Of a stretch of DNA of 5,750 nucleotides, positions 1-4,893 are shown in pieces (the stretch's first letter is position 1; every line of letters begins with the position of its first letter). Location of the stretch: the NCBI GenBank assembly GCA_002366545.1, contig DFBH01000013.1, positions 1 through 5,750 of the forward strand, written 5' to 3'. The notes below the pieces were generated by a model. The model did not search any database. It was not told where the DNA came from and worked only from the letters and a program-made list of their open reading frames with translations. A program made the position numbers and the translations under genes. This stretch comes from Candidatus Oleimmundimicrobium americanum. Lineage in GTDB: Bacteria > Actinomycetota > Aquicultoria > UBA3085 > Oleimmundimicrobiaceae.

Positions 1-7
1 TTCCTGA

Positions 8-85
8 ATGAAAGGCAGAATTTTTACTATTTTAATAGCACTTGCCACTTTAGTTTTAGCTGGCGGCGCAAGAGTACGAGTTTAG
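8..85 (+). CDS. possible 25-aa hydrophobic micropeptide or signal-peptide remnant
   Basis: A short open frame begins at ATG 8 and ends at TAG 83-85. Its product begins MKGRIFTILIALATLVL and ends GGARVRV: a basic N-terminus followed by a hydrophobic core, as in a signal peptide or a tiny membrane peptide. In-frame TGA 5-7 directly precedes the ATG, and TGA 9-11 overlaps it in another frame, so an upstream gene beyond the left edge could end here and be translationally coupled to it. No Shine-Dalgarno site is visible in the few bases available. It may be the decayed start of a lost secreted protein, or chance. I recognise no family. Confidence 0.2.
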   Translation: MKGRIFTILIALATLVLAGGARVRV

Positions 86-122
86 TTTTAATATGTTTTG
101 ATGTTGGCTTATTATTTTATTT

Positions 123-127
123 AGAGG
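123..127 (+). promoter_or_regulatory. ribosome binding site deciding the start of the first HD-GYP gene
   Basis: AGAGG lies 9 nt before ATG 137, which is normal Shine-Dalgarno spacing. An in-frame TTG at 131 would be only 3 nt away. This favours ATG 137 as the start. Confidence 0.5.
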
Positions 128-136
128 CCGTTGAAT

Positions 137-1480
137 ATGGAGACAACTCCAAAAAATTTTAAGATTTATTCAATAATGTTGTTTGTTTGGGCCGTGGCCC
201 TGCTTTCATATCTGCTTTTAACAACATCAGGTTTATCCTGGAAGCACATTTTATTTTTTGGGGTTTTAGTTTGGCTCGCTGAATCTTTGGGGATTGACCT
301 TCCCAAGGTTGGCGCGGTATCGGTTAGTTTTGCCATCTTGTTTGCGGTCATCCTTCTCTTCAACCCGGCAATGGCAGTTTTGGTTTCCCTTTTTACAGCC
401 GTTGTTTGGCGGGATATTAAGCAAAGGACTTCAATCTACAGATGGATTGTCAATGGGAGCATAGCAGTGCTCGATGCGGGCATTGCAAGCTTGGTTTATT
501 ACTATTCCGGCGGATTTTCATTGCTTGCCCGAAATGGGCTTAGTTATTCTGATTTTCCCTCCGTTCTTATTCCGCTGGTTTTGTGTGCCGCGACGTATTT
601 CTTAATCAATACAGCACTTGTTGCAATTGCCATTTCGTTTCTTGAAGATATCTCACCAGTAAATATTTGGTTTTTTGATATGAAATGGCTTATCCCAAAT
701 TACTTTGCTCTCGCTCCGTTGGGAGTCATTTTTGCCCAGGTTTATATAATAACGGGAATACCGGGTATCATCTTAATAGTTATGCCTCTCCTGGTCGCTC
801 GCGAGGCTTTTAAAGTTTATATGAGGTTGAGGGGCGCTTATGCTGATACGGTAAAATCGCTTATAACCGCAATTGAGGCAAAGGATTCTTATACGAGGGG
901 GCACTCGGAACGGGTGGCAAAATATTCGGAGATGATTGCCCGTCAATTAAAGCTTTCCGAGGGGAAAATTGAAATGTTTAAATACGCGGCCCTTCTTCAT
1001 GATGTGGGCAAAATTGGGGTGGCAAAGAGAATCTTATGTAAGCCCTGTCAACTTTCTCAAGATGAATATAAAAAGGTTCAAGAACACCCTGATTTGGGAG
1101 CTTTTATATTGAAAGACGTGAGGTTTTTAAAAGAAGTTATGCCCGCGGTTCAGCATCATCATGAATACTTTAATGGCGCAGGCTATGGGGATGATGTGAA
1201 TAATCTAAAAGGAAAATCCATACCGTTGGTTGCCAGGATTGTAACGGTGGCGGATGCCTTCGATGCCATGACTTCAGTGCGTCCGTATAGAGACGCAATG
1301 ACGTCTCTTGACGCGGCAAAAGAACTGCGTGCCTGCATTGACGTTCAATTTGATCCCGATGTGGTTGACGCTTTAATCTCTGCGCTTGATATGGAAGAAA
1401 AATTAAAACCCGATTTTAAGGAAGAAGAGAATACATCATCGACGGAAGGACAGTTAACAATTGCCGAACACGAAAATTAA
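137..1480 (+). CDS. membrane-anchored HD-GYP domain protein, probable c-di-GMP phosphodiesterase
   Basis: This 447-aa protein has two parts. Residues about 10-224 contain roughly eight hydrophobic segments and look like an integral-membrane sensor (MASE-type; possibly MASE9, not verified). Residues about 235-425 form an HD-GYP domain, a family that hydrolyses cyclic-di-GMP to pGpG or GMP in the cytoplasm. The metal ligands expected from the family are visible: H256 (GHSERV), H288-D289 (LLHDVGKIG), H317 (EHPDLG), H341-H342 (HHE) and D373 (VADAFDAMTS), with RPYR following. Tyr252 stands where trinuclear members carry Glu, so a binuclear site is more likely. Oddities are the GYP loop, which reads NGAGYG rather than the usual DGxGYP (N346, G351), and KPC instead of KPG at 302-304. 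The C-terminal 25 residues are acidic and variable. ATG 137 is chosen over TTG 131 because of AGAGG at 123-127. The gene overlaps the next one by 20 nt. Phosphodiesterase activity is likely but not proven, and the signal sensed is unknown. Confidence 0.88.
   Translation: METTPKNFKIYSIMLFVWAVALLSYLLLTTSGLSWKHILFFGVLVWLAESLGIDLPKVGAVSVSFAILFAVILLFNPAMAVLVSLFTAVVWRDIKQRTSIYRWIVNGSIAVLDAGIASLVYYYSGGFSLLARNGLSYSDFPSVLIPLVLCAATYFLINTALVAIAISFLEDISPVNIWFFDMKWLIPNYFALAPLGVIFAQVYIITGIPGIILIVMPLLVAREAFKVYMRLRGAYADTVKSLITAIEAKDSYTRGHSERVAKYSEMIARQLKLSEGKIEMFKYAALLHDVGKIGVAKRILCKPCQLSQDEYKKVQEHPDLGAFILKDVRFLKEVMPAVQHHHEYFNGAGYGDDVNNLKGKSIPLVARIVTVADAFDAMTSVRPYRDAMTSLDAAKELRACIDVQFDPDVVDALISALDMEEKLKPDFKEEENTSSTEGQLTIAEHEN
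1444..1450 (+). promoter_or_regulatory. ribosome binding site for the second HD-GYP gene, inside the first
   Basis: GGAAGGA lies 10 nt before TTG 1461, inside the end of the upstream coding region. It supports a TTG start with a 20-nt gene overlap and translational coupling, rather than ATG 1515, which would cut into the first membrane segment. Confidence 0.55.
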
Positions 1481-2732
1481 GTTAAAAATTACAATAGCCC
1501 AGACGATAATAGCGATGGCAGGACTCGCGGTTATTATTTATTATCTTAGAGGTTTGCCTTTTGAGGTGGAAGATTTTGTTACCATATTCTTTTTTTCAGT
1601 TTGTTTTTGTTTGGCCGAGTTTTTTGATATTTCTTTGCCTCAAGGGGGGACTCATTCAGTTAGTTCCGCAATTATAATTGCAGCCGTTCTGCTTTTTCCT
1701 CTCCCTGTTGTTGTTAGCATAGCAATGTTGGGAACTTTAACGGCAGCGCTCATAAGCAAAAAGGGTTTGGGGATTGTTCTGGCGTCTTCCGGAGAAAATA
1801 TCATCTCGGCGACTCTTTCGGCACTTGTTTTTTATCTTCTGGGAGGTAAGGTTCATGACGTTTCTTTGTTTAAAGATATAATTCCTCTTTTTGGTTTGGC
1901 GGTAACTTTTTTAATTGCTGATATTTCGTTTGAGCAAGTATTTCTTTACTTAAAGAAACCGATGCCGTTTATTGGCGCTTCAATTGGTGTAATGCAATTA
2001 TTGGGCCCTATGTACGTTGCTTTGGCTTCCACCGGCATTCTTATGGCTTTAATGTATGATAGCATGAAGATATGGAGCATAGTTCTATTCTTCCTGCCCC
2101 TTTTGGTTACTCGTCACTCGTTTAAACTTTTTTTAGATATAAGGGAAACCTATAACAATACAATGAAAGCTTTGGCAACAGCCATCGAGACTCAAAGTTC
2201 TAAAAGACCGGGTTATACTGAAAAAGTGGCTGATCTTTCTGTTGATGTAGCAAGATTAATGGGGATTCGTGGTAAAGACCTTGAAATTATCAACAACGCA
2301 GCTCTTCTTCATGACATCGGAAAGATTGGGGTTGACGAGGAGTCGTTGGACTCGCTTCTGGATACAGCGACGGGAGAAAACGAAGGCGAGGTGCTGCATG
2401 CCAGCATAGGCGGGGATATTCTTGAGCAAGTCGATTATCTAAAAGATTGTTCGGACATTGTAAGAAAGCACCATGTGTCTTATAAAAGCGAAGATAAGAG
2501 GTCAAGGGCTTCGGAGCTCATTCCTCTGGGAGCGCGCATCATAAATGTTGCAGATCATTATTATGAGCTAACTTATTTGCGAGAGCCCGAAGAGAGATTA
2601 TCGTCTCGTGAGGCGGTAGCCAGAATTAAGTCGGAGCGGGGGTTGCTTTTTGATCCGAAAGTGGTTCGAGCTTTGATGAACGCGCTGCGTTTTCGCGGGT
2701 CTTTACTGATGATGATTAATAGTGGCGCCTGA
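1461..2732 (+). CDS. membrane protein with a degenerate HD-GYP domain, paralogue of the upstream gene
   Basis: This 423-aa protein has the same architecture as its neighbour. About eight hydrophobic segments (residues about 10-216) share LAE-x5-LP (51-60) and PLLVxRxxFK (213-222) with the upstream protein, and are followed by an HD-GYP-derived domain (about 230-415). Retained positions are A241-I-E, H284-D285 in LLHDIGKIG, H313, H337-H338 and D365 in NVAD. Lost positions are the first metal His (GHS is GYT, Tyr252), the Glu after the His pair (Val339), the whole GYP loop (338-354 is a short charged stretch), and DAMTS-RPYR (now YELTYLREPEE). The segment between HD and H313 is also divergent. 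Hydrolysis of c-di-GMP is therefore doubtful. A regulatory, ligand-binding or heterodimer role with the upstream enzyme is inferred from the overlap and shared membrane domain. The TTG start is supported by GGAAGGA at 1444-1450; the next in-frame ATG is 1515. A weakly active HD hydrolase cannot be excluded. Confidence 0.82.
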   Translation: MPNTKIKLKITIAQTIIAMAGLAVIIYYLRGLPFEVEDFVTIFFFSVCFCLAEFFDISLPQGGTHSVSSAIIIAAVLLFPLPVVVSIAMLGTLTAALISKKGLGIVLASSGENIISATLSALVFYLLGGKVHDVSLFKDIIPLFGLAVTFLIADISFEQVFLYLKKPMPFIGASIGVMQLLGPMYVALASTGILMALMYDSMKIWSIVLFFLPLLVTRHSFKLFLDIRETYNNTMKALATAIETQSSKRPGYTEKVADLSVDVARLMGIRGKDLEIINNAALLHDIGKIGVDEESLDSLLDTATGENEGEVLHASIGGDILEQVDYLKDCSDIVRKHHVSYKSEDKRSRASELIPLGARIINVADHYYELTYLREPEERLSSREAVARIKSERGLLFDPKVVRALMNALRFRGSLLMMINSGA

Positions 2733-2744
2733 TTTAGTTAGGAA

Positions 2745-2800
2745 TCCCGCCAGCAGTTTAGAGGAACTATCAGCCTTTGGTTGAAGGCGGGCAAGCGGGA
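2745..2800 (+). ncRNA. candidate structured RNA or dispersed repeat, three-way junction
   Basis: TCCCGC (2745-2750) pairs perfectly with GCGGGA (2795-2800). Inside it, AGTT (2755-2758) pairs with AACT (2765-2768), and GCCTT (2773-2777) pairs with AAGGC (2784-2788) around a 6-base loop, giving a three-way junction. In a competing fold, CCCGCC (2746-2751) pairs with GGCGGG (2786-2791), which breaks both the outer stem and the second hairpin. The element starts 12 bases after the second HD-GYP stop and stands out as GC-rich against an AT-rich gap. I do not recognise it as a known riboswitch; it lacks the conserved core of c-di-GMP-I aptamers. A genome-wide intergenic repeat is equally possible, and the active strand is not certain. 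Confidence 0.3.
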
Positions 2801-2862
2801 GTAGGGTGTTAACTCAAATTAAGAATTAAAATATAAAAATGTAGAACTAGATAGAAAAATTT

Positions 2863-2916
2863 AAAACGAAAAGTCTTAAAACCATTCTTAATTTTAAAGT
2901 ATCGTTTTTATTTTTT
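2863..2916 (+). terminator. weak candidate intrinsic terminator
   Basis: AAAACGA (2863-2869) pairs with TCGTTTT (2902-2908). A nested stem TTAAAA (2876-2881) with TTTTAA (2892-2897) lies inside, and a T-rich run extends to 2916. The place suits the end of the HD-GYP transcript. The stems are AT-rich and the loop is large, so the call is weak. An 11-base arm at 2816-2826 is exactly complementary to 2884-2894 and could compete with the nested stem. Confidence 0.28.
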
Positions 2917-2920
2917 CACC

Positions 2921-3032
2921 CTCCATTTTTCATTTCTTCTATGTTCTCCGCTCTCTATTCATTTTGTCTTACTGGAGGCTGGTAGCTGACGACTGAATAC
3001 TGAATGTTCTTTACCCTTTCCTCATTACCCCT
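2921..3032. repeat. degenerate heptanucleotide-periodic stretch with five CTG heptamers
   Basis: The clearest part is 2972-3006, five consecutive 7-mers: CTGGAGG, CTGGTAG, CTGACGA, CTGAATA, CTGAATG. In the same 7-base register the upstream pyrimidine-rich stretch reads CTCCATT, TTTCATT, TCTTCTA, TGTTCTC, CGCTCTC, TATTCAT. Downstream come TGTTCTT, TACCCTT, TCCTCAT, TACCCCT. The CTG block is well supported; periodicity of the flanks is suggestive only. The period resembles the heptanucleotide tandem repeats known between genes of some bacteria (for example the STRR repeats of cyanobacteria). Function is unknown. Confidence 0.5.
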
Positions 3033-3038
3033 TAAAAT
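3010..3038 (+). promoter_or_regulatory. candidate promoter of the DUF5317 gene, possibly leaderless
   Basis: TTTACC (3010-3015) and TAAAAT (3033-3038) are separated by 17 bases and match the -35 and -10 consensus at 4/6 and 5/6. The -10 ends 6 bases before ATG 3045, which would put the transcript start at or next to the start codon. No Shine-Dalgarno site lies before that ATG, in keeping with leaderless translation. Confidence 0.4.
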
Positions 3039-3044
3039 AAGTTT

Positions 3045-3620
3045 ATGCTTTTAGAATCCTTGATTTTATCTATTTTTATCGGTTGGCTAAGGGGAGGAAG
3101 CTTGCGGAGACTTGCAAGTTTTGATTTAAAGTTCCCCTTATTATTCATAGTAGCCTTTGTTCTTCAGTTTTCTCTCTCTCAACTGGCTGCAACTTTTAAT
3201 TTTAGCAAGGATTTTGCTTTTTACATCTTAATTCTCACCTATGTTTTGCTCTTAATCGGTGTTTTGCTAAACGGGAAAAACAGATATGTTTTGGTTATGG
3301 GATTGGGCATTTTTTTGAATTTTTTGGTCATAGTTTTAAATGGCGGAATGCCTGTATCTTTGAAAGCAATTGAAAGATTTGGTTCACCTGAAGTGGCATT
3401 AAGAATAGAGCAGTTATCTGATTTTATCCACGTTCCAATGGGCGGAGAAACGGTTATTGGTTTTTTGGCCGACGTTATACCCGCACCCGCGTTATTTCCT
3501 TTCGGGATGAGTCTTGTCAGCATCGGCGATATCTTACTTTCTTTGGGAGTTTTTTTATTTGTCCAGAAACAGATGGTTTATGTGGGGAAAAGAAGATTAA
3601 AGAAGAAGAGAGTTAAATAG
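3045..3620 (+). CDS. DUF5317 family multi-pass membrane protein
   Basis: This 191-aa protein has about five hydrophobic segments (residues about 2-16, 30-49, 57-77, 81-100, 153-177) and a strongly basic tail (KRRLKKKRVK). I recognise the DUF5317 pattern: a GGSLRRL turn after the first helix (17-23), NGGMPV (99-104), a soluble loop with FIHVP (128-131), LADVIP (141-146) and a final helix starting SIGD (159-162). The length is about right for a complete member. The function of the family is not known; it is an inner-membrane protein. ATG 3045 lacks a ribosome binding site but sits just after a promoter-like -10. Both neighbouring gaps are over 100 bases, so it appears to be transcribed alone. 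Nothing links it to the c-di-GMP genes except position. Confidence 0.75.
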   Translation: MLLESLILSIFIGWLRGGSLRRLASFDLKFPLLFIVAFVLQFSLSQLAATFNFSKDFAFYILILTYVLLLIGVLLNGKNRYVLVMGLGIFLNFLVIVLNGGMPVSLKAIERFGSPEVALRIEQLSDFIHVPMGGETVIGFLADVIPAPALFPFGMSLVSIGDILLSLGVFLFVQKQMVYVGKRRLKKKRVK

Positions 3621-3657
3621 ATGTGGGCTAAGAGCATTGATTAATGGTTTCCATCTC

Positions 3658-3686
3658 TTGTCGCCTTGGATTTTTTCGATTAGAAT
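3658..3686 (+). promoter_or_regulatory. candidate sigma70-type promoter of the synthase/hydro-lyase operon
   Basis: TTGTCG (3658-3663) and TAGAAT (3681-3686), separated by exactly 17 bases, match the -35 and -10 consensus at 4/6 and 5/6. The predicted start near 3693 would leave a leader of about 50 bases before GTG 3742. It lies in the 121-base gap after the DUF5317 gene. Confidence 0.45.
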
Positions 3687-3689
3687 AAA

Positions 3690-3701
3690 GCTTTTAAAAG
3701 C
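3690..3701. promoter_or_regulatory. 12-bp perfect palindrome, possible operator
   Basis: GCTTTTAAAAGC reads the same on both strands and covers the predicted +1 of the promoter at 3658-3686, where a repressor would block initiation. It is AT-rich, so chance is possible. It has no spacer for a stable RNA hairpin, so a protein site is more plausible than a terminator. Confidence 0.3.
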
Positions 3702-3741
3702 GTAAAATTTAATTAAGTAAATTTTGATTGGGGGAAAGAGT

Positions 3742-4893
3742 GTGAAGGATGTTGATTTTTTGAACAAGCAGATAAAAATAGATGATACGACACTTCGCGA
3801 TGGCGAACAGACTGCCGGCGTTGTTTTTTCAAATCACGAGAAAATTAGAATTGCCCGGCTTTTGGATGAAGTTGGTGTTGACCAAATAGAGGTCGGTGTT
3901 CCCGCAATGGGTGGGGATGAGAAGGCAGCCATCAAAAAGATAGCTAATCTGGGCTTAAAAGCGAGTATTCTTGCATGGAACAGGACGGTTATCGAGGATA
4001 TTAAACATTCGCTTGATTGTGGTGTTCAGGCGGTGGCGCTTTCCATCTCTGCTTCTGATATCCATATGGAGTATAAGCTTTGTAAAGATAGAAATTGGGT
4101 TCTTGAAAGTGTTAAAAAGTCTGTTGATTTTGCAAAAAGCAATGGCCTTTATGTCTCAGTTAATGCTGAGGATGCTTCCCGTGCGAACTTTGATTTTTTG
4201 GTTGAGTTTGCGAAAGCGGCCAAAGAAAATGGGGCCGACAGATTGAGATATTGTGATACCTTGGGGGTTATGGAGCCATTTGGGATTTATGATGTCATAA
4301 AGAATTTAAAAGAAGCGGTGGATATCGAAATTGAAATGCACACTCACAACGATTTCGGTATGGCAACCGCGAATGCGTTAGCTGGAATTAGGGCTGGAGC
4401 TAACTGGATAAACACGACCATAAACGGGCTTGGTGAGCGGGCCGGAAATGCTGCTCTTGAGGAAGTTATAATGGCTTTAAAATGTATTTGCGGGGTTGAT
4501 TTAGATTTCAAAACCAAGAGGTTCAGAGAGATTTCCGAATATGTGGCCAGAGCTTCGGCGAGGACCATCCCTATTTGGAAGTCTGTGGTGGGAACCAACA
4601 TGTTTGCTCACGAATCAGGAATTCATGCTGATGGAGTTCTCAAAAATCCAAAGACCTATGAAGCGTTTGCTCCTGAGGAGGTTGGGCTTCATCGACAAAT
4701 AGTCATTGGCAAGCATTCCGGTTCTCACGCAATAGTTTCAAAATTTTATGAGTATGGCATAGAACTTGATAAAGAAGAAGCTAAGGATATATTAGCTAAG
4801 ATAAGAAAAGCAGCGGTTGAGTTAAAGAGAGCACTTTTTGACAAAGAATTGGTATATATTTACAAAGATTACAAGAAGGGGAAAAAGAAGTAA
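3742..4893 (+). CDS. homocitrate synthase family protein, NifV-like
   Basis: This 383-aa enzyme of the DRE-TIM metallolyase family condenses acetyl-CoA with a 2-oxo acid; for NifV-type members this is 2-oxoglutarate, giving (R)-homocitrate. From GTG 3742, motifs are IDDTTLRDGEQTAG (13-26; R19 and metal-binding D20), HTHND (200-204; metal ligands H200, H202), GLGERAGNAALEE (229-241), HESGIHADG (290-298) and GKHSG (323-327). The KDRNW and VMEPFG segments also resemble NifV. There is no C-terminal leucine-sensing domain, and the length is close to NifV (about 380) rather than LeuA (about 510). GTG 3742 is preferred because GGGGGA precedes it at usable spacing; TTG 3724 (389 aa) has none, and TTG 3760 is also possible. 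It abuts the hydro-lyase gene, so the pair probably acts in sequence. No nitrogenase gene is in view, so a role in 2-oxo acid elongation is as likely as cofactor supply. Re-citrate synthase or citramalate/isopropylmalate synthase activity cannot be excluded. Confidence 0.8.
   Translation: MKDVDFLNKQIKIDDTTLRDGEQTAGVVFSNHEKIRIARLLDEVGVDQIEVGVPAMGGDEKAAIKKIANLGLKASILAWNRTVIEDIKHSLDCGVQAVALSISASDIHMEYKLCKDRNWVLESVKKSVDFAKSNGLYVSVNAEDASRANFDFLVEFAKAAKENGADRLRYCDTLGVMEPFGIYDVIKNLKEAVDIEIEMHTHNDFGMATANALAGIRAGANWINTTINGLGERAGNAALEEVIMALKCICGVDLDFKTKRFREISEYVARASARTIPIWKSVVGTNMFAHESGIHADGVLKNPKTYEAFAPEEVGLHRQIVIGKHSGSHAIVSKFYEYGIELDKEEAKDILAKIRKAAVELKRALFDKELVYIYKDYKKGKKK

Larger units (their letters stand above)
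2733..3044. other. 312-base intergenic region without a gene
   Basis: I see no convincing coding frame on either strand. From left to right it holds a GC-rich foldable element (2745-2800), an AT-rich stretch with inverted repeats and a T tract (2816-2916), a pyrimidine-rich heptad-periodic stretch (2921-3032) and a promoter-like pair ending at 3038. The sharp change from GC-rich to AT-rich to pyrimidine-rich suggests a mosaic of separate elements. Confidence 0.7.

Noticed and set aside
98..115. TTGATG and TATTAT as a promoter for the first HD-GYP gene
   Set aside because: The two boxes are only 6 bases apart and no acceptable -35 lies 16-18 bases before TATTAT.
1..162. Frame open from base 1 to TAA 160-162 on the + strand
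   Set aside because: The translation is rich in Phe, Ser, Tyr and Leu without family resemblance, and it runs into the HD-GYP start region; probably chance openness.
166..363. Reverse-strand open frame opposite the first HD-GYP gene
   Set aside because: Lies wholly inside a well-supported gene, with no recognisable domain; a shadow frame. The same applies to reverse frames at 2290-2505, 3239-3523, 4344-4601 and 4796-5056.
2741..2812. c-di-GMP riboswitch next to the HD-GYP genes
   Set aside because: Attractive by context, but I cannot find the conserved core of the class I aptamer, and it lies downstream of, not before, the c-di-GMP genes.
3644..3654. ATGG-TTT-CCAT hairpin after the DUF5317 gene as a terminator
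   Set aside because: Only a 4-bp stem and no T tract directly after it; too weak to call.
3971..4246. Second + strand frame inside the synthase gene
   Set aside because: Entirely inside the homocitrate synthase family gene, whose motifs run through this stretch uninterrupted.
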